A DNA stretch of 21,009 bases from JAUSNA01 sp964511965 (GTDB lineage Bacteria; Patescibacteriota; Microgenomatia; Levybacterales; GWA1-39-11), in NCBI GenBank assembly GCA_964511965.1, contig CAZEGF010000017.1, positions 1-21,009 on the forward strand, read 5' to 3'. Positions 6,454 through 14,003 of the stretch are shown piece by piece. Below the pieces are notes generated by a model that had not been told where the DNA came from, ran no database searches, and saw only the letters and a list, made by a program, of their open reading frames with translations. How positions within the stretch are numbered: the stretch's first letter is position 1; each line of letters opens with the position of its first letter. The position numbers and the translations under genes are program-made.

Positions 6454-6511
6454 CTTTTAATGGGTAAGAGGATCTTGCCCATCAAAGATTAAATATAACT
6501 TTTAATGGGTA
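6446..6511. repeat. 21-bp exact direct repeat at the ends of two convergent genes
   Basis: The same 21 bases, starting AAATATAACTTT and ending GGGTA, occur at 6446-6466 and 6491-6511. The first copy covers the last codons and stop of the formyltransferase-like gene. The second encodes the last residues (PLKVIFN) of the phosphatase-family gene on the other strand. Confidence 0.8.
6460..6482 (+). terminator. Hairpin after the formyltransferase-like gene
   Basis: ATGGGTAAGA-GGA-TCTTGCCCAT forms a 10-bp stem (one U-G pair) in plus-strand RNA, seven bases after the stop codon. The wobble becomes an A-C mismatch on the minus strand, so it suits the plus-strand transcript. There is no U-run, so it may protect the mRNA end or act weakly as a terminator. 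Confidence 0.45.
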
Positions 6512-7249
6512 GTGATCGGAAGCGTCAACCAGAGGCATTTCCTTTGAAATTACTTTAAATTCGGAAGTTGCCATAACCATATCAACTGGGGAAGTTGCAT
6601 ATCCTGTTTTTTCGGGATCCTTATGTTTCATATTAAAAGTACTAGTAAGCTCTGTCCCAAAAATATTGGTTAACTGCAACTGCCTACATATGTCTTTTAC
6701 AAATTGGGTGTCAGGATATAAATTTGTATCCCCTGCCAAAATTAATGGAGAAACCCCTTTGAGAGAGGCAATTATTTTTTCACCCATTGCAGTTCTTTCT
6801 GGTGAATCTAGTCCATCAGTACCCCAAACTCCATGGATGCTATAAACATCTAACTTTTTACCATCAAGTTCTATTGTTGCTCCACACATTCCTTGCGTTA
6901 CATTTTGATAGTCATTTCTTTTAACGAAATCGAAGTCACCGACTTTATCCTCAAATAAAATATTGTTTTTTTTGAGTATCGGGAACTTTGACATGACTGC
7001 ATTCCCCCAAGGAATATCACCGTTGCCGTGATCTATCGTTGTTCCTCCAAAATTTGAAAATTTGAGGTCGGGGAGTGCCTCATGCAAAATTTCCATGGTT
7101 CTAAATTTCCGTTCTTGAGTTGAAAGCCCTTTGTCATATACCTCCTGTAACGCCAAAATGTCCGGGTTTTCGTGCTGTAAAAATGGGATTGAAGTATCAA
7201 ACAATTCTCCCCCGTTCCATATATTTAATGTGATAAATTTAAAGTTCAT
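6482..7249 (-). CDS. Endonuclease/exonuclease/phosphatase-family hydrolase
   Basis: A 255-residue metal-dependent phosphodiesterase-fold enzyme. All signature motifs are present in order: TLNIWNGG (Asn9), LALQEV (Glu36, metal), GNAVMSKFPI, SIHGVWG (His139), LAGDTNLYP (Asp174/Asn176), SPVDMVMA (Asp223) and ASDHYPL (Asp245-His246). It has no signal peptide and would be cytosolic. The superfamily includes DNase I, exonuclease III and inositol/sphingomyelin phosphodiesterases. The short form lacks the DNA-binding loops of Xth-type repair enzymes, so the substrate is open. AAGGA precedes the ATG. It is divergent from truB with overlapping promoter elements. Confidence 0.85.
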   Translation of the reverse strand: MNFKFITLNIWNGGELFDTSIPFLQHENPDILALQEVYDKGLSTQERKFRTMEILHEALPDLKFSNFGGTTIDHGNGDIPWGNAVMSKFPILKKNNILFEDKVGDFDFVKRNDYQNVTQGMCGATIELDGKKLDVYSIHGVWGTDGLDSPERTAMGEKIIASLKGVSPLILAGDTNLYPDTQFVKDICRQLQLTNIFGTELTSTFNMKHKDPEKTGYATSPVDMVMATSEFKVISKEMPLVDASDHYPLKVIFNL

Positions 7250-7260
7250 CTTTCCTTAAA

Positions 7261-7274
7261 GTATGATACCATAC
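7261..7274. promoter_or_regulatory. Palindromic divergent promoter region between the phosphatase-family gene and truB
   Basis: GTATGATACCATAC is an interrupted palindrome (GTATG/CATAC). It supplies TATGAT as a rightward -10, 12 bases before the truB ATG, and TATCAT as a leftward one. The -35 boxes are weak (TTAAAG to the left). The palindrome could also bind a regulator. Confidence 0.35.
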
Positions 7275-7279
7275 GGCTT

Positions 7280-7915
7280 ATGGAAAATATTTTTGCGGTT
7301 AATAAGCCTGTTGGCATGACGTCTCATGATGTTGTGGATATCGTACGTAAAAAAACAGGTGTAAGACGTGTGGGTCATGGTGGAACTTTGGACCCATTGG
7401 CGTCTGGGGTTCTGGTAATTGCAGTTGGTCGTGAAAATACAAAGCGACTGGACGAATTTGTAAAAGGGGAAAAAGAATATATTGCAACTATATATTTAGG
7501 AGCAAATTCGACGACTGACGATGGCGAAGGTGAAAAGCAAAATGTAAATGTAAAAAGCATTCCCCAGATTTCTGATATAAAAGATTCGATCAAATTATTT
7601 ATTGGAAATATCCAACAAATTCCTCCAATTTATTCCTCCGTGAAAATAGCGGGAAAACCTTCCCACCGGCGGGTCCGCCGCGGTGAGGATATAAAGCTTG
7701 AATCACGCGAGGTTTTAATTAAAAACATTGAGATTTTGGAGTATGACTACCCCATTTTGAGGCTAAATGTGACAACCGGACCAGGTGTTTATATCCGCTC
7801 CCTTGCTCGGGATATTGGTGAAAAACTTAAAACTGGTGGATATTTGGAGGGACTCATCCGCACGAGAGTAAATACTTTTGCCCTTTCTGAGGCCAAAAAA
7901 CTTGATGATCTTTGA
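7280..7915 (+). CDS. truB: tRNA pseudouridine-55 synthase
   Basis: Converts U55 in the T-loop of tRNAs to pseudouridine. The N-terminus NKPVGMTSHDVVDIVRKK and the motif GHGGTLDPLASGVL, with catalytic Asp38, are diagnostic. Later family blocks follow: KEYIATIYLGANSTTDDGEG, PPIYSSVKIAGKPSHRRVRRG and TGPGVYIRSLARDIGEKL. At 211 residues it ends soon after the catalytic domain; it lacks the C-terminal PUA-like extension of longer homologues (about 300 residues), as is usual in reduced genomes. The stop TGA abuts the stop of the convergent gene at 7916. The TTC-containing T-loops of the tRNA at 4612-4684 and the tRNA-like gene at 4530-4726 are the kind of substrate it acts on. Confidence 0.95.
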   Translation: MENIFAVNKPVGMTSHDVVDIVRKKTGVRRVGHGGTLDPLASGVLVIAVGRENTKRLDEFVKGEKEYIATIYLGANSTTDDGEGEKQNVNVKSIPQISDIKDSIKLFIGNIQQIPPIYSSVKIAGKPSHRRVRRGEDIKLESREVLIKNIEILEYDYPILRLNVTTGPGVYIRSLARDIGEKLKTGGYLEGLIRTRVNTFALSEAKKLDDL

Positions 7916-9847
7916 TCAGGATCTGAAATGATAAGCCATATCATCTTTTTGATATGGGAAGAACGTCATTTCCTGGTTGTTACGGTCAAGATGACAAAAT
8001 ATTCTCACTGCTCCTCTTTTTACTTTATAGTACTCGACTCCATCTACTTCCTCCTTAGGCCAAATTCTTAAAAATTCTTCAGGTATACCCAGAAACCAAT
8101 CGAGAGCTCTAACCATACTTGATGTCTTGATGGAAATTGCCCGTCCACTCTTCTGAAAAAGCGCATCAATTGATTCTTCATATTCCTCCAACGTTGTACC
8201 TACAACTTGCTCCCTTCCGGTCTCCAGATGGTATCCATCAGACAACTTTACGTTCCAATTGGCAATATTTGTCCTCTTTAATTCTTCCTCTATTTCTTCA
8301 GCATCTTGGTATACTGCTTCAATTTCTGGGTCCAAAGAATATTCTCCTTGTTTTACTGTTTTGCTTTTTGAAATAAAAATACCCATCGCTTTAATTATAA
8401 AATCATCTTTATTTTTATTCATAAATCGCATTGAAAATGCTCTCAGCTCTTTGACCATTTTATCTGCATTTTCATCACCCTGCATCGCATCAAATTGCTC
8501 AGAGATTATGTCTCCTAACTCAACAATAAATTCAAATGGAGAATCAGTACTTCCAGCTAATTCTTGAAGATAGGAAATTTCTTCTTTCGACATTAAAGAT
8601 ACCAAAGGTAATAGCCGATATTTGAGAAAGTTATGCATTTTTTTATCCTGCCCCTTTAATTTGAAAATGTCTTCTTGTGTTGGAGAAGAAGAGATAAAGT
8701 CCATTATACTTCGCAAAACTGACATATCATTATGCCCCACTACTTCCCTTAGAATATCTTCGATATACAATGCAACGACTTCTGGATCAAGTTTTAATCT
8801 ATCTGCAAAACCCTCAATTGCTCTTTTAGTTGCTTGCTCTGGAAGAATGACTGAATTTTCGAAATCTTTGGGACTTATTGAATTCAAATCTTCATAATTA
8901 GGATATTCGTTTGTATTTTCATTTACATCAAGATAGAAAAGAGCTCTAAAAATGTCACTGCTGGCTTCCTCTAAATCCCTTCTCTCGTTTTCGACGAATA
9001 CCACTGATTTAGAAAATTTTTGAGTTGTTGATTTTTTTAACCTATCAACTTGAGTTAATCGTTCAGACTGGAGAGCTTGATAAACTTTTTTTTCTTCTTC
9101 GTCTTCTCTGTACTCTTCCGTCACCTGCTCTGGAGTTGGAAGATTGGAATCCAAGTCCAAAAACCAACTTGGGACACCACCTTTAACGGTATTACCAATA
9201 TCAGCACTTTGTTCGTAGATATTATATGAACCTACAGGAGTTTGCTCTACTCTTAAAATTTTATCTTTAATGATAATTACTGTAAAATTTCCATGATTTA
9301 CAACGAGTGTATACCACTCCGTCTTTGTACCTTTAAACCATGCTGGAGCGATAACCCCTCTCTGTTCCATAAAGCGTACTTTACCGGCAGCATCCAATTT
9401 TCCAAACTGGGCTTGTCTTAATAAAGTTCTCCTCTTATTATCTTCATGACTCTCCGAAACAATTTTACCTATACTTAATTCGTTATTAATCTTTACAGCC
9501 TGAACAAAAATGTCACGTATTTGAGTAGGGGTAAATTGATCCTTAAACTCTTCTATCAGTTTTAAATATGTTGCTCCTATAGACATACTTGATCTGATTT
9601 GTGTTAATCTAGAGTGAATATCCGCCATTGAAGCTTCTAACCGGTCGGTCATTACATCCATATTGTCAAAATACCTACCGATAGAATGCTGAACATTACC
9701 CATATGATTTTCATAAGAAACATATTCACCTGCAACTCCAATGAGATCAGGTCTTTGCAAGACTAAATATTCCAAAACAGAAGTGGGCTCTGTTTTTGGA
9801 ATTTCTACTGGTTCGACAACTTGCGACTGTGCATCTCTTTCAGTCAT
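7916..9847 (-). CDS. Large uncharacterised protein (643 residues)
   Basis: I do not recognise the family. It is a soluble, acidic, mostly helical protein. Residues about 1-30 are polar and probably disordered; about 55-90 is a heptad-like helix (NMDVMTDRLEASMADIHSRL). A beta-rich patch follows near 175-210 (TEWYTLVVNHGNFTVIIIKD), then a highly charged helical region (EEYREDEEEKKVYQALQSER). The last roughly 110 residues are compact and end with YYKVKRGAVRIFCHLD and then MTFFPYQKDDMAYHF. This recalls the C-terminal strands of RelE/ParE-type toxins, but without a confident catalytic set. No signal peptide or membrane segment is seen. It is transcribed away from ndk's 5' end and converges on truB. 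TAAAAT at 9862-9857 is a possible -10. Function is unknown. Confidence 0.7.
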   Translation of the reverse strand: MTERDAQSQVVEPVEIPKTEPTSVLEYLVLQRPDLIGVAGEYVSYENHMGNVQHSIGRYFDNMDVMTDRLEASMADIHSRLTQIRSSMSIGATYLKLIEEFKDQFTPTQIRDIFVQAVKINNELSIGKIVSESHEDNKRRTLLRQAQFGKLDAAGKVRFMEQRGVIAPAWFKGTKTEWYTLVVNHGNFTVIIIKDKILRVEQTPVGSYNIYEQSADIGNTVKGGVPSWFLDLDSNLPTPEQVTEEYREDEEEKKVYQALQSERLTQVDRLKKSTTQKFSKSVVFVENERRDLEEASSDIFRALFYLDVNENTNEYPNYEDLNSISPKDFENSVILPEQATKRAIEGFADRLKLDPEVVALYIEDILREVVGHNDMSVLRSIMDFISSSPTQEDIFKLKGQDKKMHNFLKYRLLPLVSLMSKEEISYLQELAGSTDSPFEFIVELGDIISEQFDAMQGDENADKMVKELRAFSMRFMNKNKDDFIIKAMGIFISKSKTVKQGEYSLDPEIEAVYQDAEEIEEELKRTNIANWNVKLSDGYHLETGREQVVGTTLEEYEESIDALFQKSGRAISIKTSSMVRALDWFLGIPEEFLRIWPKEEVDGVEYYKVKRGAVRIFCHLDRNNQEMTFFPYQKDDMAYHFRS

Positions 9848-9933
9848 ATTGCCAGTATTTTACCAAATTGCGAATTTTTAAGAACTGAATTTACTTATTT
9901 AGCGGCTTTTTGTACTTCTTTGAGGAAAAAATC

Positions 9934-10506
9934 CTAAACTATTTCTCCTATCCTTTTATATGTATGTATTTCATCTTTTGTAAACCAAAGGGGGATTTCA
10001 TACTCAGCTTCTTCTTTATTTCCTGAAGCATGCATTAAGTTTTTGATTGGTCTTTTGCTTGAGTTGGCAAGATACGAAGAATCAAATGAAAAATCTCCCC
10101 GTATTGTACCTGGAGCGGAAATTAACGGTAGCGTATGTCCACAAAGCTTTCTTACCATCTCAACTGCATGAGGACCCTCAATTACCATAGCCAAGACAGC
10201 ACCCTCCATCATATAATCCATAAGCCAAACCCTCACCATTTTACCGATCTCTTTTGGATCTTTTGTTCCCAAAGATTCAACAGGATCGATATCAAACTGT
10301 TCATAATTTTCAAGAGTTTTGTTACCAATACCGATCCATAACTCTTCCCTGTCATCAGGATAATGATTTTCCATGAGATCTCGGCTCGCAACCGTAATTT
10401 TTGCTGCTACAATCTTTAGTCCGACATTTTCAAATCTTGTAATTATTTGTCCAATCAGACCTCGAGCAACAGCATCTGGTTTTAGGACAACAAGAGTTCT
10501 TTCCAT
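9934..10506 (-). CDS. ndk: Nucleoside-diphosphate kinase, long form
   Basis: Transfers the gamma phosphate among nucleoside triphosphates through a phospho-histidine. The N-terminus ERTLVVLKPDAVARGLIGQII carries Lys9. The core APGTIRGDF and NLMHASGNKEEAEYEI carries active-site His159, with the usual H-A-S-x-x-x-x-E-A spacing. The protein has 190 residues against about 140-150 for ordinary Ndk. The additional length lies mainly at about 51-95 (DREELWIGIGNKTLENYEQF and following), where the nucleotide-binding helices of the family sit, and at about 141-153. The ATG at 10506 gives the exact family N-terminus. A modest promoter (TTGATT-17-TAAGAT, 10543-10515) ends eight bases before it. Confidence 0.92.
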   Translation of the reverse strand: MERTLVVLKPDAVARGLIGQIITRFENVGLKIVAAKITVASRDLMENHYPDDREELWIGIGNKTLENYEQFDIDPVESLGTKDPKEIGKMVRVWLMDYMMEGAVLAMVIEGPHAVEMVRKLCGHTLPLISAPGTIRGDFSFDSSYLANSSKRPIKNLMHASGNKEEAEYEIPLWFTKDEIHTYKRIGEIV

Positions 10507-10514
10507 ATTTAGTT

Positions 10515-10553
10515 ATCTTACAGGTAGGCTCAATAAAAATCAAGGTGTATAAT
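10515..10553. promoter_or_regulatory. Divergent promoters of ndk and the 241-residue protein gene
   Basis: Leftward: TTGATT (10543-10538), 17 bases, TAAGAT (10520-10515), ending eight bases before the ndk ATG. Rightward: GGTGTATAATCC with TATAAT at 10548-10553, seven bases before the ATG at 10561 and without a good -35. Both would give leaderless mRNAs. Confidence 0.45.
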
Positions 10554-10560
10554 CCACGCT

Positions 10561-11286
10561 ATGCCGGAAATTCCCAACCCGCAAACTTTTGAATATTTAA
10601 AAGACAGATATACAGAAGCAAACCCTGACTTTTGGACTATACGTTTTGTTGATTCGATTTTATTTGAGGATGTGGAAGTAAAGCAAGGTGAAAAAAAACC
10701 TTATTCGTCTGATTTTTCGTTTTATCTTTACGATGAAGCAGCTCAACTTGCACTTGATCATGCGGTTGATGTCACTCCCGACCAACATTCTAGTACCGTA
10801 AAAAGTCTTATAGAAAGAGAACGAGTCCACTCGCTTGATAAACATAAATTCCATGAAATTTCACCTTCAGAATATGAACTCTTGATGAGTTTGATGAAAT
10901 TTTCAGCCGGGGAAAAACTTGTTACCCTTTCTCAATACCTTACCCACCTTGGACTTTTATATGCAGTACCGCTCTCTTTTTTAGCAGGTCATGCTATTGA
11001 TATTTTTGATGAGAACTTTGTTGATAAAAATAGTGGTGATTCAAGGGTGTTTAGAAAAGCTGAAAGATTGTATTCAAATGGAGGGAGAATTATCATTCCT
11101 ACAAAAGATAGCAAGAAATATCTAAGTGGATTTTTTGGACCTCTTGAGGAGGGATTTGCAACAGTAGCTTTTGGACCTATCCCGCAAAATTTAGAAATGA
11201 AAATCAAAAGATCTGAAGATGATGATTATATTAAAATTCTTGCCATGATGCAGCCTACTGTAATTGGCTATGCTGATGAGGAATAG
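10561..11286 (+). CDS. Uncharacterised 241-residue protein
   Basis: Not recognised. A soluble, mixed alpha/beta protein without signal peptide. The N-terminal part is acidic with aromatic residues (NPDFWTIRFVDSILFEDVEV). The middle is helical (ERERVHSLDKHKFHEISPSE, then AGEKLVTLSQYLTHLGLLYA) with one moderately hydrophobic stretch near 125-145. The last third looks like beta-hairpins (GGRIIIPTKDSKKYLSGFFG, then FATVAFGPIPQNLEMKI). The start is supported by the -10 box seven bases upstream. It may share regulation with ndk across the divergent promoter, or with the two downstream genes, which have their own promoter. Codon composition is like its AT-rich neighbours. Confidence 0.6.
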   Translation: MPEIPNPQTFEYLKDRYTEANPDFWTIRFVDSILFEDVEVKQGEKKPYSSDFSFYLYDEAAQLALDHAVDVTPDQHSSTVKSLIERERVHSLDKHKFHEISPSEYELLMSLMKFSAGEKLVTLSQYLTHLGLLYAVPLSFLAGHAIDIFDENFVDKNSGDSRVFRKAERLYSNGGRIIIPTKDSKKYLSGFFGPLEEGFATVAFGPIPQNLEMKIKRSEDDDYIKILAMMQPTVIGYADEE

Positions 11287-11321
11287 TTGTTAGATGTGAT
11301 CTTGATAATATCCTATATTTA

Positions 11322-11349
11322 TTGAAATTAGCCATATAAATGGTATAAT
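11322..11349 (+). promoter_or_regulatory. Promoter of the two-gene unit 11356-13987
   Basis: TTGAAA (11322-11327), 16 bases, TATAAT (11344-11349), then only six bases (CTATCC) to the ATG at 11356. The expected start of transcription coincides with the start codon; there is no room for a ribosome binding site. Confidence 0.6.
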
Positions 11350-11355
11350 CTATCC

Positions 11356-11817
11356 ATGGCTGGAGAGACACCACAACCAAATCCAATAGACATTGCAAGA
11401 GAACAAATTGATAAAGCAATTAGTGCTCAGGATTTTAATGGAGCAAGGGTTCTATTAGGCCTAGATCAACTTGAAGGAGCATTACATGAAGCTGGCATTG
11501 ACCCTATAAATACTTTTACCGAATTGGCTTCAAAAGCAGTATCTGCAAGAGAGCGGGTTGCAGACGACATGCTTCAAAGCAAAATGTTTGATCTTAGAGC
11601 AAATAATTATTTGAGAACAGCTACTCTTCTTCAGGAACAGCAATCAAAACAAATGTTAGCTAATGTGCCACAAATGACAGAATCTGGTGCCGCAAAGCAA
11701 ACTACTCGTCGAGCCGTCCAAAAACAAACTTCTCAATCAGTAGCAAAACCCGCAGAAAGAAGTTCTAAACCTACTAATACCTCCACGCTTCCATCTACAG
11801 ATTCTGCAAAAAGGTAA
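11356..11817 (+). CDS. Uncharacterised small protein ahead of the SelO-like gene
   Basis: 153 residues, not recognised. Residues about 8-105 are predicted helical (IDIAREQIDKAISAQDFNGA, then GIDPINTFTELASKAVSARE), with a possible TPR-like helix pair. From about residue 108 the sequence becomes a Gln/Thr/Ser/Lys-rich tail without hydrophobic residues, probably disordered. No signal peptide or membrane segment. The next gene starts 13 bases after its stop, so the two form one operon behind the promoter at 11322-11349. A role as a partner or substrate of the large downstream protein is inference from linkage only. Confidence 0.6.
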   Translation: MAGETPQPNPIDIAREQIDKAISAQDFNGARVLLGLDQLEGALHEAGIDPINTFTELASKAVSARERVADDMLQSKMFDLRANNYLRTATLLQEQQSKQMLANVPQMTESGAAKQTTRRAVQKQTSQSVAKPAERSSKPTNTSTLPSTDSAKR

Positions 11818-11830
11818 TTAACCAACAAAT

Positions 11831-13987
11831 ATGTCTGTTGAGTCATTTTACAAGCCTGTTACTACCCTATCTGTTCCAACGCATGGTCACTCCCATGTTC
11901 AAGGCGAAATCCTTACAATACCAAATTCTCCATTTTTACCGGATAAATTAGGTGACCTCGGTTTTGTCGGGATAGGCGTTGGGGAGGAAATTTCATCTGA
12001 TGCTGCGGTGCCTCTAAGAAGAGTTTCCAAACACCATGGTCGTTCCTTCGAATTTGCTGGTGGTCAGAAAATAATATGGTCTGACGAGTTTGGAAATATC
12101 TACACAACTATGAATGTCAAAGGTAATAACTTGGAGAATCCACATGTTGTTGCTGACCCAAACAATGCGTTAAATTACAGCGTTTTTGGATTACAGACCA
12201 GTGTAGGCATTTTGAGACAAATAAAAGCTTCTAAGCTTATGAGAAGTGCTGGAATAGAAACTGAAGCTATATCGCATGTAATAGAACCCCTTATGCTTCC
12301 TTACAAAGGAGAACTAGTATCAATTGAGGAATTCAAGAAAAAACTGGTAGATGGTGCTGTGGAAGGCATAGTACCTAAACTTCAGACTTTAACAAAAGGT
12401 GATGTTGCAAAGACGCTTGCTAATGTTGCATTTTTTGAGACCGTTAGAAGCGTTGCTGTTAACGAAAGAATATGGGATTTCGTGAACATGCCGGAACGAG
12501 AACGAGAAATAGCCCTACAGAATGTATTTTTCTATGCAAATCTATATGAAAAAACAAAAGGAAAAAAAGATTCATCCTACACTCCGCTTTCATTTGATAT
12601 TGAAAATTCAGAATCTATTGAAATGTATCTGAATGAATATTTACCAAAAAAAATTGGGCAAAATTATGCAAAACTACACGGCCTTGGACTAGTACATACT
12701 TTTGCAAATCTATCAAACGTTAGCTTTGCGGGAGGAATTGTTGATTTGGATAGCATACAAGGCTATCCCTTCAACGATGACCCTTATAAGTGGGAAAACA
12801 TATCTGACCTCGGTATCTTTATTAACGAAATCAAGACATGGAACAATATAAAACCCTTTATTCCAAATGTTGACAAGTTCATAGAAAATCTAAAAAAAGC
12901 ATACATGGAAATAGCTTTGCAAAGTAAAAGTCATCATAATATTTTTTTTCGAAATATAATTGATCTTAGTGTTGTGGATAGTGACAAAGATGAAATATCT
13001 AAAACTTATGACGAAGAAGCTCCAATAGAATTTCTTGAACAAGTTCTTGAAGAAAGTGAAGTTCTCAATTTCGATGTTGAAGCTATATTAAAAATGGTTG
13101 TAGAGGAACAGGTTTACAAAGATAATGGAGACATATTAACTAAAGAAGAAAAAGGAGTCCTATTCAATAGAATTATAGAAAAGCTTGTCGAATCCGGATA
13201 TGACCGTGGATTATGGATGTATATGAATGACCAGGAGCTCATGCGGTTGGCACTTAAAGTAATGGGTGTTGATATAGATATTGATGGGGTAAAAATTATT
13301 TATGACGAAGTAACAACCCGTAAAGCAGCAGAATTACTTGAACCTTGGAGTGAAAGCATTTCAGGGGCATTTGGAAAACCTCCACAAGATCAAAATCCTG
13401 ATGGAACAGATGATGCATTCGATGCTCTTTGCGAAAAAATTATCTATGAATTCGGATGGGATAAAGATCTTTTAACAAAAGCCGCCACCATTGATGTACT
13501 TTTGGATTTGAGAAGCACTGCAAGACAGAAACGAGTAGCTTTAAAACGGCAATTGCTTGACCAATTTAGTGAACAGACTGGTATTGCTTTCCCATGGAAA
13601 TCCAGCTCCGAAGAGGTACTTGAAGATTTTTTCGAAGAAGACAGAAAACTAGCTAAAGAAATGAGGGATATTATGAATGGCGATATTCCTTCAACAGTAG
13701 AAAGATTGGGAGCTCTTGCACAGTATTTTAATGAAAAGCATGGACAAGACCGTTTTACAAACTATGTTCTTCGGACAATTGATGAATGGGCAGAAAAACT
13801 TGAATTCAGAGAAGTTTTAGTGAATGCAACTGAAGATTTTGCCAATTCAGATGCTTTATACAAATGGTTTAATATGACAGCCACAGATACAGCACTGGCA
13901 TTGCCGGACGATATTGAAAAAGATTTAGACGATAGAGCAAAAAAAATGGTGGCTGAATATATATATGTAGCCTCTCATAACGATTAG
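11831..13987 (+). CDS. SelO-like (protein AMPylase-fold) large protein
   Basis: 718 residues. The N-terminal half (about 60-360) reads like a SelO pseudokinase fold. NVKGNNLENP (Lys97) stands where SelO has L-K-G-x-G-x-T-P. RQIKASKLMRSAGIETEAI resembles R-E-x-x-x-S-E-x-x-x-x-L-G-I-x-T-T-R. The catalytic segment VHTFANLSNVSFAGGIVDLD keeps the exact SelO spacing HxxxNxxNxSxxGxxxD (His289, Asn293, Asn296, Ser298, Gly301, Asp305). SelO proteins flip ATP and transfer AMP to Ser/Thr/Tyr of targets. The remaining roughly 350 residues are an acidic helical extension I do not recognise; ordinary SelO has about 480-500 residues and a different C-terminus. No signal peptide. It is second in an operon. 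The fold is inferred from motifs; AMPylation is not proven, and another kinase-like activity is possible. Confidence 0.55.
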   Translation: MSVESFYKPVTTLSVPTHGHSHVQGEILTIPNSPFLPDKLGDLGFVGIGVGEEISSDAAVPLRRVSKHHGRSFEFAGGQKIIWSDEFGNIYTTMNVKGNNLENPHVVADPNNALNYSVFGLQTSVGILRQIKASKLMRSAGIETEAISHVIEPLMLPYKGELVSIEEFKKKLVDGAVEGIVPKLQTLTKGDVAKTLANVAFFETVRSVAVNERIWDFVNMPEREREIALQNVFFYANLYEKTKGKKDSSYTPLSFDIENSESIEMYLNEYLPKKIGQNYAKLHGLGLVHTFANLSNVSFAGGIVDLDSIQGYPFNDDPYKWENISDLGIFINEIKTWNNIKPFIPNVDKFIENLKKAYMEIALQSKSHHNIFFRNIIDLSVVDSDKDEISKTYDEEAPIEFLEQVLEESEVLNFDVEAILKMVVEEQVYKDNGDILTKEEKGVLFNRIIEKLVESGYDRGLWMYMNDQELMRLALKVMGVDIDIDGVKIIYDEVTTRKAAELLEPWSESISGAFGKPPQDQNPDGTDDAFDALCEKIIYEFGWDKDLLTKAATIDVLLDLRSTARQKRVALKRQLLDQFSEQTGIAFPWKSSSEEVLEDFFEEDRKLAKEMRDIMNGDIPSTVERLGALAQYFNEKHGQDRFTNYVLRTIDEWAEKLEFREVLVNATEDFANSDALYKWFNMTATDTALALPDDIEKDLDDRAKKMVAEYIYVASHND

Positions 13988-14003
13988 TCAACGAGAAAGC
14001 CTA

